Assembly: GCA_033961575.1 (NCBI GenBank)
Contig: CM066732.1
Location: forward strand, 95,099,187 to 95,163,186
Length of the DNA stretch: 64,000 bases
Reading direction: 5' to 3'
Origin: Aselliscus stoliczkanus
Lineage: Eukaryota; Chordata; Mammalia; Chiroptera; Hipposideridae
The position numbers and the translations under genes are program-made. The notes beneath the pieces were generated by a model. That model saw only the letters and a list, made by a program, of their open reading frames with translations, made no database searches and was not told the origin of the DNA. This document shows, in pieces, positions 12,873 to 24,478 of this stretch (the first letter of the stretch is position 1; each line of letters begins with the position of its first letter).

Positions 12873-14014
12873 GTGAGTTGTATTTGACAATGTTGTGAAG
12901 AACTTGCTGATAACCCATGCATTATGTAACAAGCGGTACATATTTTTTTAAATTACAGTAAAGGGAGTTGCAAGAGGGCAGAGAGGTGTACTAAGGTAAT
13001 ATTGTATCTTTGAATCATAGAATTTAGTTACAAGCATATGATTGGAGATAAGATAGATATTTGAAAGTATTTTCATAAGATTCCTCAACGTTTTGAAATA
13101 TTTGGTTTAAATTTAAATTTATACTAGCACCAAATAATCTTCCACTTTAGCTAATGTACACTAAGCTAAGCATATCTGTAGTATACACCAGCCAAGACCG
13201 GAAAGTGGATTTTGGAACAAAGAAAAACAAAGCTTAAAACTAAGTCTATTTTATATTCAAATTTGTCCTCTTTTCCATTCAGAAACACATTAAAGTGGTA
13301 AAAATATGAATACCTATAAGTAATGCTTTTTTTCTTTAAAAAAAATGTTAAATAGAATCTGATTAAACCTCTAATTCTAACCACCAAATTATAGGAAATA
13401 AAAGCATGGAGGAGTAGGTTAAACAACACAGGAGTATGTAATTGGCAAAAAAAAATTCAGCATTATGGGACACACAAACTACTTTCTTCAACAAAAAAAT
13501 TACTTTAAAAAAATTATATAGAATAAAAATGATTTAAGAAACATTTCAACCAGTCACAGTACATGAATCTCACTCTGCATTCCCAATTGAAACTTTCTAA
13601 AAGATTTTGTTAAAATGTGAAATTTCTGACTGGGTATTTGATACTCAGAAATTAATTCTACAGATATGATCATGTTTTAAGATTATGCTTTTTAAAAAGC
13701 CTCCCTCTTGTAGAAATACATACTGACATATTTATAGATGAAATGCTAATGTCTCAGATTTGCTTCAGAATCATCTGGAGTTGGGTTGGATTTGGGGAGT
13801 AGTGGTAGGGAATAAAGATGTAACAAGGTCATCCATCGTGTTTAGATAATAATTATTATTAAATGATCTCTACTTTTATATGTTTGAAATTGTTCATCAT
13901 AAAAAACAGATTGCCTTTCTGATTTCAAACAATGCAAAATATTACTTGATCTGGTTATCTTGAAGAATAGAGCATTTACTCTTAAGAGTATAAATCTAGT
14001 CTCTTTTTTTATAG

Positions 14015-14075
14015 GTCCCAGTTTATCTTTCTCCATTTTTGACGAGTTTCTTCTTTCAGAAAAAAAGAATATCAG
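14015..14075 (+). CDS. BUB1B: BUB1B exon 13: ABBA-type Cdc20-binding motif
   Basis: The 61-nt exon has a TTTTTATAG acceptor and a CAG|GTTTGA donor. It encodes FSIFDEFLLSEKK. FSIFDE fits the ABBA pattern (F-x-aliphatic-aromatic-x-acid) and falls at about residues 528-533, where human BubR1 has its internal ABBA motif for a second Cdc20 molecule. All key positions are retained. Confidence 0.94.
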
Positions 14076-14188
14076 GTTTGAGGCATTTTGTTTTGACACT
14101 TAAAAGTTTTCTATTATTATAAATGAGGGGTTACTGTTATTTATGTCAACAGAAAAAAAATTGCTAAATGGAGTATGTCTTTTTCCAG

Positions 14189-14291
14189 TCCTGCAGATCC
14201 CCCACCGGTTTTAGTCCAACGAAGACCCCTTGCACTTCTCAAAACTTCAGAAAGCATCACCTCAAATGAGGACGTGTCTCCAGATGTTTGT
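14189..14291 (+). CDS. BUB1B: BUB1B exon 14: internal D-box-like region
   Basis: The exon has a TTTTCCAG acceptor and a TGT|GTAAGG donor. It encodes a proline-rich start ([17 protein letters not shown]) containing RRPL, an RxxL destruction-box-like motif just downstream of the ABBA motif, followed by [21 protein letters not shown] motif plus RxxL box together make up the internal Cdc20-binding region known in BubR1. Confidence 0.94.
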
Positions 14292-14384
14292 GTAAGGAGC
14301 AGTATTCCTAAATTAATATAAGTGGATTAGTGGATTGTTTTATTCAGTTCTCACAAACGTTTAGGGTTCAAATGAAAATTACTG

Positions 14385-15145
14385 GCTTGAAATAAGCACA
14401 TGAAAAGATACTCCATATCATTAGTCATCAGAGAATGCAAATCAGTGAGATGCTACTTCACAGGCGCTAGGATGGCTATAATAAAAAAGACAAAATAACA
14501 AGTGTTGGTGAGGATGTTAGAAAATGGAACCCTCATACAACGTTGATAGGAATATAAAATGGCGCAGCAGCTTTGGAAAACAGTTTGGCAGTTCCTCAAA
14601 ATATTAAACATAGAATGACCATATGACCAGAAATTCCCTCTTAGGTTTATATCCATACAAAAAAACTTGTACATGAATACTCATAGCCTTGTTCATAATA
14701 GCCAAAAAGTGGAAGCAACCCAATGTCCATCAAATGATGTATGGATAAGCAAATTGTTGTATGCACATAGTGGAATATTACTTAGTCATAAAAAGGAATG
14801 AGGTACTGATACATCTTACAACATGGATGAACCTTGAAAACACTTTGCTAAGTGAGTAAAGCCAAACACAAAAGACCACATATTGTATGATTCCATTTAT
14901 GTGAAATGTCCAGAAGAGGCAAATCCATAAAGACAGAAAGATTAGGGATTTCCAGGGATTAGGGAGAGATGGGGTTAGAGAGTTACTGCTAATACGTATG
15001 GAGTTTCTCTTGGGGGAGATGAAAATATTCTGGAGTTAGTAGTGATGACTGCACAACTTTGTGAATCTGCTAAAAACCTCTGAAACATACACTTTAAAAG
15101 GATAAACTTTTGGGTATATGAATTATATCTCAATTTTTTTGAAGT
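14385..15145 (+). repeat. Old L1 3'-end fragment, sense
   Basis: Phrases such as AATGCAAATCAGTGAGATGC, GTGTTGGTGAGGATGTTAG and AACTTTGTGAATCTGCTAAA are typical of the ORF2 end and 3' UTR of old mammalian L1. The frames are broken. Confidence 0.7.
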
Positions 15146-15574
15146 GGGGGGAAGAAATCACTGTCTTAAAAGCCTTTAGAACTTTTTTTTTAAACCAACA
15201 TAACAAAGGATCTTTGCTCTTTTTTATAAAATGCTTTTTATGGCAATGGAAGAGTTGTGTGAACCAACCATTTTTCATTAGTAATGTTGTATTTTAAATA
15301 CTATGGACTAGAGATAAGATAATACTAGAGTAAAAAGACCCCACGTAGACACTCAAGTCAAAGTAAATAACCTTTATTGTTGGCATTTCATTAAAGTTTT
15401 AAGGAAGAAAATCATCCTCTATTCAAATCAGCATCTGAGAACTTGTCTTGAGGTTGAAGAGAATTGAATATGTTTAATCTTAAGACTTAAGAGGAGATGT
15501 GAAGAGGAGCTATAAAGATTTAAAGCAGTGTGTTCTCCACATCCTTCAGTTACTTGAGGGTACTTTTTTTTAAA

Positions 15575-15800
15575 TATGGTTTTTTCCCCCCTATTGAGGT
15601 ATATTTTGTATCCAGTAAGCTGTACAAGTATTAATAGTACAGCTAGATGAATTTTTACATGTGTGAATATTTATGCAATCTCCACCCAGATCAAGATACA
15701 GAAAATTCCCAGCAACCCCGACTTGCTTAGGAAGCCATTTATTACTAAAGGTGCTCAGGCCAAATTCTACCTATACTGAATTGGAATTTCCAGGGATCAA
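15575..15800. repeat. Old L1-like non-coding fragment
   Basis: The CTATTGAGGTATATTTTGTA to CCACCCAGATCAAGATACAG stretch resembles L1M-type non-coding sequence. The assignment is tentative. Confidence 0.4.
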
Positions 15801-16015
15801 ATTTAAGCATGTATTGTTCATTTTAAATACTTTCCCAGGTAATTCGGATAGTGCACTGACTTATATGAAAATATTGTAGAAGAGTAATTAATTATATATT
15901 GTGTTCTTGAGAATAGAACCAGAGAACATGATGAATAGATAGGCTAGATTTGGAGGTAGTGGTTCTAGGTTCAGCTGTTCAGGGATGGACGGAATTACTA
16001 AAAAAGTCAATCTAG

Positions 16016-16113
16016 GGCCGGCCGAGAGGCACTGTGGTTAAGTGCTGGCTTGGGAAACTAGCGGCCCCGGTTCAGGTCCCACATATGAGCGCCAATGACA
16101 CTGCCCTCAGAAA
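16016..16113 (+). mobile_element. Short tRNA-type SINE (type A)
   Basis: Head GGCCGGCCGAGAGGCACTG and an ACACTGCCCTC end. The 15-bp duplication AAAAAGTCAATCTAG (16001-16015, 16114-16128) is perfect, which suggests a fairly young insertion. Confidence 0.92.
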
Positions 16114-16710
16114 AAAAAGTCAATCTAGTTTTTTGGTTTTAAACCTTTTAGTACTTTGTTAATAGGTACCTATCAGAATTTTTTTCCCCTAAAAAATTAT
16201 CTTTAAAATATCTAAAATAATAGGACTAAAATTGTATTTGTATAAAATGTATTCTGAGACTATAGATACTGTTTTACTTTAATCTTAAAATTTTTAGCCA
16301 CATTTATTGTTTCTTCTAGATAGATGTACTTCTCAACTCTATTTACTTATGTTGACTCGAAAATTGAAAGTATATGTCAAATTGATAATCTAGAAAATCA
16401 GTATCTAGTATCCACAAGGATTAAATGAAATAGGCACTTTTGTATACTGCAGGTAAATGTATAAAACAGTACCATCTCTCTGAGGGCAGCTAGGCAATAT
16501 ATAGAAAGAATCTTAGTGTTCATAACCTTTTGACTTGATAATTCTACTCTTAGGAATTATACCTAAGAAAATTAAGATATTCCTAAAGATTTAAATGTAC
16601 AAGGATATTTGAAATAATTTTATATAGTAAAAAACGGAATAACCTAAAAGAATTGGTTGACTTCTGATAGACTCCACGGTGTCACCGTCATGTTTTAAAA
16701 AAATTTTTAG

Positions 16711-17205
16711 GGCCAGCCAAGTGGCTCAGTTGTTTAAGAGCTGGTTTAAGAGAGCGAGCTCTGGGAAACAGGCCGCCAGTTCAATTCCCACGTGGGCCAG
16801 TGATGCTGTGCCCAAGCTCAGCTGTCGCTGAGCTGCCAACATTGGCAGGATGGCTCAGCTGGTATAACAGGATTGCCTGTTCGATGGTGGGCTATGCCCA
16901 CCCGCAACTAAGACTGAACTCGGCACCTTGAGCTGAGCTGCCACCTTGATGGCTCAGTGGATAGAGTGTGCGCTCTTAACAAGACTGCTGGTTCGACTCC
17001 CTCGTGGGATGGTGGTTACGCCTACCCTCAACTAAGATTGAACACAGCACCTTGAACTTAGAGGCCATGAGCTGCTGATGTGAAGCCAGATGGTGACTGG
17101 TGTCCTTCACAACAAAGATTGAAGAACAACAACTTGGCTTGTTCCCTTCCCACATCCCCAACACTGTTCCCCTCCACGAATTCCCCAATAAAAATCTTTA
17201 AAAAA
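16711..17205 (+). mobile_element. Long multimeric SINE (type C), sense
   Basis: At least three tRNA-like units follow one another (GGCTCAGTTGTTTAAGAG, GATGGCTCAGTGGATAGAG and related), each with a GGTTCGACTCCC-like B box, ending CCCCAATAAAAATCTTTAAA. It carries an AATAAA at 17187-17192 in the sense of BUB1B. An approximate duplication AAAAATTTT flanks it. Confidence 0.88.
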
Positions 17206-17260
17206 AAAAATTTTAATAGCACAGAAAATATGCTAAAAATATGAGAAAGAATAATACATA

Positions 17261-17664
17261 CAGTTGACGCTTGCACAACAGAGGTTTGAACTGCGTAGGT
17301 CCACTTACACGTGGATTTTTTTCAATAAATAAACAGTCAGCCTCCATATCCCTGGGTTTCACATCCATGGATTCATTCAACCGTGGATCACCGTGGGTTG
17401 CAAACAGTATTTTTGACCTGTCGTTGGGAATCCGCACGTGTGGAGGGCCAATTGTATGCATTGTTCTATGTCATTTCATATAAGGGACTTGAACATCCCC
17501 AGATTTTTTTATCCAGATCGTGGGGGGGTCTTGAAACCAATCTCCCACAAATACCAAGGGATGACTGACTATAAGTTAAGTTTTGGGGAGTCGGAAGTCA
17601 TATAGGATTTTTAACTGCGTGGAGATCAGCACTCCTAACCCCCATGTTATTCAGGGGTCGACTG
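17261..17664. mobile_element. Old Tigger-type DNA transposon, host of a nested copy
   Basis: The outer ends are CAGTTGAC on the left and GTCGACTG on the right, in inverted arrangement, with longer matching arms (AGAGGTTTGAACTGCG on the left and CCCCCATGTTATTCAGGGG on the right). A second, shorter element lies inside at 17334-17567. No transposase is left. Confidence 0.6.
17334..17567. mobile_element. MER2-like DNA transposon nested in the previous one
   Basis: CAGTCAGCCTCCATATCCC at the left and CCAAGGGATGACTG at the right are inverted ends typical of MER2-type non-autonomous elements, with internal ATCCATGGATTC/ATCCCCAGATTT motifs. The nested layout shows that it came second. Confidence 0.6.
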
Positions 17665-17689
17665 TGTTAGCTATATGCCATAATTTCAC

Positions 17690-17826
17690 GTCTTTTTTTT
17701 TAATAGAATATTTATTTATTTGTTTGTTTTTGAGGGCAGTGCCCCTGGCCCTCATATGTGGGACCCGAACCGGGGCCGCTGGCCTCCCAAGCCAGCGCCT
17801 AACCACCGTGCCACTCAGCCGGCTCT
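17690..17826 (-). mobile_element. Short tRNA-type SINE (type A)
   Basis: A T-rich tail with TTTATTTATTTG units, GAGGGCAGTGCCCCTGGCCC and an inverted GAGCCGGCTGAGTGGCACG head. ATAATTTCAC is duplicated at 17680-17689 and 17827-17836. Confidence 0.9.
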
Positions 17827-18518
17827 ATAATTTCACTTTTAAAAACCTCTTTTATAAATGAGTAAACTATGCTTTGCTTGTATCCTACCAGATCTATATG
17901 GGAACAGCAGTTGCTTCTGGAAGTAGTAGTTGAAGTGGAGATGGGGGGTAGCAGGGGACAGTAGTGTCAAGTGCCAGAGGGAGACTTTTTCAGTATATAG
18001 CCTTTTAAACTAGGTGACTTTTTAAAACCATATACATGTATTACTTTTTAAAACAAAGGCATATTTTAAGTGTTTTTCTTTTCTTATATATATATATATA
18101 CACTTTATACTTTGTTTTTCATATTTTCAACCATGATTGTGAATTACCTTAAAAAATAAAATGAAAATTAAGTATTTGGAATAGAAGAAGACCACTTAAA
18201 AGCTAGGAGGATAGCAGCTTATCAGAAGATTTTCTAGGCCAAAGCCAAAAGGAAAGTAGTATTAGTCCTCTACTTAGGTGACGTTGGTTGGGGAAAAAAA
18301 ATCCGTTGTTCAATACTTTTTTTCCTTGGTGTGGAGAATCCTTACAGTGTATTTTTGGTGAAATACAGTCTGCTGTTTTCATGATACAGCACTTTTTTCC
18401 TCAAATGTCATAATCTGCTTTTTTAAATTGTCTTTTCTTAGAGATTCTGATGTGCTACTCTGTACCTTGGGTTGAAAATCACTTATCTAATATATATCTC
18501 TCTAAGTAAAAAAGATAG

Positions 18519-18851
<333 letters not shown>

Positions 18852-19140
18852 TGACCGGGGATTATTGGTTTCCCAGATGAGATTGTTGAATACTCTGTTA
18901 TTCTGTATGCGCTTATCAATTATTACAATTGATTAGCAAGTTTTTACTGTCAGGTACTGTGCTAAGTGCTTTACATGACAATAGTCATTTATCCCCCAGA
19001 TAAAGTATCAGTGGGACTTAGTAACTGATCTGAATATGAGGGTTAGAAGAAGTAAATTTTGATGGTTATGAGACCCAGGAGAATTGTGGTATCTTTGAGG
19101 AAATTTGGCAAAGTGTATCCGATTGGGAAAGAGGATGTAT

Positions 19141-19258
19141 TTTTTTTTTACTTTTTTTTTTTTAAGAGGGCAGTGTCACTGGCCCTCACATGTGGGATCC
19201 AAAGTGGGGCTGCTGGCATCCCAAGCCAGCTCTTAACCACCATGCCACTCGGCCAGCC
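19141..19258 (-). mobile_element. Short tRNA-type SINE (type A)
   Basis: Poly-T, GAGGGCAGTGTCACTGGCCC and an inverted GGGCTGGCCGAGTGGCATG head. The flanks are T-rich, so the duplication cannot be read reliably. Confidence 0.87.
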
Positions 19259-19884
19259 CTATTTTTTTTCCTTTGATATTAACTTTAAAATAATGGTAAA
19301 ATAGCTTGATACTAATTTCAAATAGACAACTAGAGATGTATTTTTTTTTTTTTAAATATCATTTGATAGAGTGGTGGAAATGAATAAGGAATAGGTACGA
19401 AGGAATGGCATAGCGATCCAGGGACTAAGCCTTATGATCTATCCATATTTAAAAGTCATCTAATATAAACTAATTTTAACTTAAAAACATTCTTTAATTT
19501 TCCAGTTTGTGCTTTTAAAACTACATTTTCATACTTTTTCTCCAACGTATTTTTGTCACGTTTGCTAGCGTGTGCTCCCCTTAGTAATGTTGGTGTCCCT
19601 TTTTCTTTCTTGACCTTTTCTTATTGCAGAGTAAAAACTCCAGAGAAGGAATAAACAGGAAGAAAGTTGGTATCTTAGTAAGTTTTTCTCAGCAGCTTAG
19701 AATAGATGTGAATAGGCATTTACTACAGATTAGACAAATAAAGCATAAGTTCAGAAATTTAATGCTAGGTATTGCTTATTAATCAGGGTGAAGTTACCTA
19801 AATTCTGATTAGGAAAATAGTGGACTTTAACAATGTGACTATTAAATAGCAAATAAAATTATAACAGATAAGTTGATATATATA

Positions 19885-20573
19885 GAGGGTGCCAAAAAAA
19901 TGTATACACATTTTAAGGAAGGAAAAAAACAATATATACCGATAACAAAAGATGAATACAAGTCACATTTGACTTCTGCAATTACAAAAGGTGCTCAAAG
20001 TGGTTACCATCAGCGTCCAGACACTTCTTTTTTTTTTTTTTTTAAAGATTTTATTGGGGAATTGGCGGAGGGGAACAGTGTTGGGGAATCGGGGAAGGGG
20101 AACAGACAAGTTGCTGTCTTTGTTTTTCAGTTTAGTTGCGGAGGATGTTGCTTCACTGTTGGTATCGTCATTGCGCTCTTCCCGGATGAGGCAGATCGGT
20201 CGCTGGCCTCTGGATGTCGCTCACCGCGGCTATTGGCAGCTCACGCTTGGCTGCCAGCCGCTCACGCTGGCTGCAGGCCACTCACTGTAGCCTATGGCAG
20301 CCCACTGCAGCAGGGGCTGCAGCCCACACCATCACCGGGGCTCGCACAGCCCAGCTCCAGGTGGAGCTGTTGTTAGCTGTAGAGGGCAGTGTCACTGGCC
20401 CTCATGTGGGATCCGAACCGGGGCCGCTGGCATCCCCAAACCAGCGCTTAACCAATGCGCCACTCGGCCGGCCCAAGACAGACACTTCTGATTATGGTGA
20501 ACTACTTAGTGCTTGAGCCAAGTGTTAACAGCCCTTAAAATGTGTATACATTTTTTTTTTTTGGTACCCCCGT
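19885..20573. mobile_element. Mariner-family MITE split by a SINE
   Basis: The terminal inverted repeats are GAGGGTGCCAAAAAAATGTA at the left and the matching CTTAAAATGTGTATACATTT through GGTACCCCC at the right, bordered by TA. About 240 bp of the element remain, split by the SINE at 20029-20478. No transposase frame is left. The family assignment rests on terminal repeat similarity. Confidence 0.75.
20029..20478 (-). mobile_element. Long SINE (type B) inserted into the MITE
   Basis: An inverted AAAGATTTTATTGGGGAATT tail at the left and an inverted GGGCCGGCCGAGTGGCGCAT head at the right. The 11-bp duplication CAGACACTTCT (20018-20028, 20479-20489) lies within mariner sequence on both sides, so the SINE is younger than the MITE. 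Confidence 0.92.
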
Positions 20574-20594
20574 TATTTTCCCTAAGAGGATTGA

Positions 20595-20801
<207 letters not shown>

Positions 20802-21032
20802 TGAATATTTATTTATCTCCACAAACTGAGCTATGTTTTTCTTCTCTGAAAAGTTCCCATAAATTGTGAAATTTCTAGAATAAATTAATACTAACTGAAT
20901 ATGGATGAGTGTTGTTAATCTAACAGTGTTGATCATGAAATCTTGTTTTTGTTCCCTGTCCCCTGTTGTAATACTCATTTTAGGTTTTATGAGTGATGTT
21001 TTGTTGTTGTTTTCAACTTTTTGTTCCCCCAG

Positions 21033-21173
21033 AAAACACTGTTCAGTCACCCTGGTGTTCACAGTATCGCAGACAACTACTAAAATCCCTACCAGAGCTG
21101 AGTGCCTCTGCAGAGTTTTTTGTAGAAGACAGACCAATGCCTAAGTTGGAAACAGAGGAGGAAATTGAATTAG
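21033..21173 (+). CDS. BUB1B: BUB1B exon 17: linker before pseudokinase
   Basis: The exon has a CCCCCAG acceptor and a TTAG|GTAAGT donor. It encodes [19 protein letters not shown] and ends in an acidic segment ([11 protein letters not shown]) that leads into the kinase-like domain. The frame is phase-consistent on both sides. Confidence 0.95.
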
Positions 21174-21502
21174 GTAAGTACCATTGAATGCATGACCTTT
21201 TGGGTATGACAGTGTACAAACAAGTGATTATTTGTACTTGAGCTTGATGCTGGTGCACAATAAATATTTCTGAATTGTAAGAAACAGCATCATAGAAGTT
21301 GACACACTGATAAGTTCATGTCCTAGTAACAATAGGAATCCTGTTTTCCCCTCTTTCAATTTTTACAAATGATTTTGAAAACTGTTCTAGCTGCTACTCA
21401 CTGGCAAATATAAAGTGTCTTTAGGCCTTAACCCTGGAAGTAAAAGCTAGGGGGCTATACATATTCCAGTCGTTTTCAAATGAAATCAAACCTTGTCAAC
21501 AG

Positions 21503-21603
21503 GTAATGAGGATTATTGCATTAAACAAGAATACCTAATATGTGAAGATTACAAATTATTCTGGGTGACACCAAGAAACTCTGCAGAATTAACCATGATA
21601 AAG
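21503..21603 (+). CDS. BUB1B: BUB1B exon 18: start of pseudokinase, Lys795
   Basis: The exon follows GTCAACAG and itself begins GTAATG, so the acceptor reads like a donor as well. It encodes [20 protein letters not shown] and ends with the codon for Lys795, the position of the kinase beta-3 lysine, immediately before the GTGGGT donor. The N-lobe has no normal glycine-rich loop, in keeping with BubR1 being a pseudokinase in vertebrates. Confidence 0.95.
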
Positions 21604-21901
21604 GTGGGTCTGATTCTTTTCATTTCAATTGCCATGTAAATAATGTGGGTTGAAGCAGTGGCCCCATGGTACCATCACATCCTTTGAATAGTCTATGTGT
21701 TCCTTATAGGAAAGTCAGTGATGCATCAAGAAATCACTTAACCATTATATGACAGGATCAGATATCAAAAATAAGCTATTGTGTAAATCTCTTAATATGA
21801 CCAAACATATTAAGTATTCTATCAATTTTATCTTTTTGAGGAAATCTGAAATTATCTGGCCTTTTCCAGTCTGAAACTAGTTACATTCTAGCCCTAGCAC
21901 G

Positions 21902-21902
<1 letters not shown>

Positions 21903-21950
<48 letters not shown>
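21903..21950. repeat. (CA)n microsatellite
   Basis: About 24 uninterrupted AC units in BUB1B intron 18, about 300 bp after exon 18. Confidence 0.97.
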
Positions 21951-21955
<5 letters not shown>

Positions 21956-23128
21956 ACTTTGAAATTTCCATTCACCACCATCATAGGAGTTCACATTACT
22001 TCTTTCTTACATTGGATGCCCAGTTATGTTGGATCCCATTTTGTCTTCTTTCTTGGTTTAAGCCTTCATGTTTTAGTAGCCTCCTGAGAAGAGATGTATG
22101 GGGTGTAAGTTTTTTGAAACCTTGCATGTCAGAAAATTCCTTATTTCACGTCTTTACTTGATTTGTAGTTTGGCTGGGTATTAGAATTCTATTTTCCTTA
22201 GCGTTTTGAAGATGAGCTCTATTATCTTTTGACTTCTAACCTTACTTTTAAAGTCTTTTGCTGTTCTTTATGTGAACTATTTTCCTCTTTCTTTAATAAG
22301 ATCTTGCAGGATCTTATTTTTGTCCCCAGTATTCCGAAATTTCACACATGTATAAGTTTTTGTTGCCCATATGCCAGGCACTCAATGGCCATTTCAATCT
22401 GGAAACTCCTTCATTTCTAAGAAATTTTCTTCAACGAATACAATTTTCTTCCCCTCAGTAGTCTCTGTACTCTCATTTCAGAGTTACTTTTATTAGGATA
22501 TAGGGTCTCTTGAACAAACCTTTAAAAATCTTGCCTATTTTCTCCTATTTTCTATCTCTGTCTTTTTGCTTTACTTTCTGGAATGTTTTGTCAACTTTGT
22601 TTTCTATTTTCAGTCTTTTTACTGGGTCTTTCATTTCTTTTGTCATGTATTTAATTTGCAAGAGCTCTTTTCTCAGAATTTTCTTCTTTGTAGCATTATC
22701 TTCTTAACTTCAAAGATGGAATATTCCTTATCTTTCTGAATATATTAATGGTACTTTAAATTTTTTTCCCCCTGCATCATCTGTTTCCTGTTTGGATTTG
22801 TCTTTCATATACAGGCTTTCTTAAAGTCTTCGGCTTCCAATTTATATTTAAGTGTGGGACTCTAAATGCCAACTGTAAGCTCTGTTTGTGGAGGGACCTT
22901 AACAGCTGTGGGGCACACTGGAGGATGATCTCACTTGGCCATTTTATTAGAAAACCACCAATTTTTAGGTCTTTTCACTTGAGCTCATCAGATCTCTCAG
23001 AGAAAACTTTCCTAATTTTCTGCCTGGTGCATATAATCCTGGCTGCTAACTTCTTAAAAGCTGAGCGGAGAAATTAGTCTGCAGAGTGGAGGGGCAGGAA
23101 GGTTCATTGTAACATTTGATATATGAGG

Positions 23129-23830
23129 TTGATAATTAAGTTCACGAACTCATCCTAGAAAAAGTGCTACATACCTCATTGCTGAATATCACTATGGTCA
23201 CCTTCAAAGTACTCCCCTTGGGAAGCTATGCACCAACGCCAGTGCCTAGCCCACCCTTCAAAGCAATTTTGGAATTCTTTTTCTAGAGTGGCCATCAGAG
23301 CTATCATAATATTACTCTTGATGTCCTGAATGTCATCAAAATGTCTTCCTTTCAATGTTTCCTCTATCTTCGGGTAAAGAAAGAAGTCATTGGGGGCCAG
23401 ATCAGGTGAAGAGGGAGGGTGTTCCAATATAGTTATTTGGTTTTTTGTTTGTTTGTTTGTTTTATTGTTGTTAGTAGTAGTAGTAGTAGTTACAGATGTA
23501 CAAAACAATGTAATAGTTATTTTTTTTCACCCCTTACAAAGTGACTCCCCCCTTCCCCCCCCAATATAGTTATTTGTTTACTGCCTAAAACCTCCCTCAC
23601 AGACAGTGCTGTGTGAGCTGGTGCATTGTCATGATACAAGAGCCGTGAATTGTTGGGGAAAAGTTCAGGTCATTTTCATCTAACTTTTTCATGCAGCCTT
23701 TTCAGCACTTCCAAATAGTAAACATGGCTAGCTGTTTGTCCAGTTGGTACAAATTCATAATGAATAACCCCTTTGATATCAAAAAAGGTTAGCAACATCG
23801 TTGCAACAAGTTCCCAAACTTAATTGTCAG
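23129..23830 (-). mobile_element. Mariner DNA transposon, internally deleted
   Basis: The left end TTGATAATTAAGTTCACGAA and the right end AAGTTCCCAAACTTAATTGT form imperfect inverted repeats. Between them the minus strand encodes the C-terminal part of a mariner transposase, including HPPSSPDLAPNDFFLYPKI, which holds the third Asp of the DD34D triad, and ASQGEYFEGDHSD, a typical C-terminus. The frame is broken and the part next to the right repeat has been deleted, so the copy is inactive. Another retroelement sits inside it at 23440-23560. Confidence 0.85.
23440..23560 (-). mobile_element. Truncated L1 3' end inserted in the mariner
   Basis: The 121-bp insert is flanked by a perfect 16-bp duplication CCAATATAGTTATTTG (23424-23439, 23561-23576) of mariner sequence. 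Read on the minus strand it ends in a TAC- and AAAC-rich tail after a segment like ACATTGTTTTGTACATCTG, which fits a severely 5'-truncated L1. Confidence 0.7.
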
Positions 23831-24262
23831 ATCTTGTATATGCTTTTTTCCCTTTCCTGTATGGTATTCCCACCCTCAACAGTGCCTTGGTGTCCTCTAG
23901 ACCAGAGCCCTTCTGTTTTATACTCTCTAGGAATAACTTCTGATGTTCTGAATTGGGGAACACCAAAACGCTATTCCAGAGAGACAGTTGCTAGACTCAG
24001 TTACAGAAGGAGGAGGGAGAATCTAGGGTGTTACTTCCTCTTTAACAGAGGTCCACCACTCCGGTGTTAGCTCTGCTTTCACCATTACTTCTATAGGTAA
24101 TTGGTGCCTCCAGTTTTATACTATAGAGAGGTGGTATAAATTTGGTTGCTGTCAGCTTTCTCCATTGCTAGAATCAACTTTCCTTGGGTCTGCTAAGTGG
24201 ATTGTTACCTCCTAGTGTTCTCTTTCCAGCTTCCAAAATTTGTTGCTTCTGTGTCTTTTATA

Positions 24263-24290
24263 TTACATATTATATTATATATATATATAT

Positions 24291-24343
<53 letters not shown>

Positions 24344-24345
24344 TA
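24263..24345. repeat. (TA)n followed by (GATA)n microsatellite
   Basis: An AT-rich run passes into about 13 GATA units at 24292-24343, 135 bp before BUB1B exon 19. Length variation here is likely. Confidence 0.95.
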
Positions 24346-24478
24346 TAGATGCTTTTTAAAACACCCCTTTACTATTATTTCTGTTGGTATAGTGGAAGGG
24401 CTGGAGGGAATGTTTTCAATCTGCCAGTAATAACCATAGATTCTAATTGCTCTTATTTTTAAAATCAATCTCTTACAG

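Larger units (their letters stand above)
22040..24240. repeat. Ancient interspersed repeat, family uncertain
   Basis: Phrases such as TTTGGCTGGGTATTAGAATT, TTCAATCTGGAAACTC and AAGCTCTGTTTGTGGAGGG resemble one old, T-rich mammalian repeat. It appears to continue after the mariner insertion (23129-23830). I cannot fix its class from the sequence alone. Confidence 0.4.

Noticed and set aside
16711..17000. tRNA-like A and B box sequences
   Set aside because: They belong to multimeric SINEs; no complete cloverleaf with a proper anticodon stem was found, so no tRNA gene is called.
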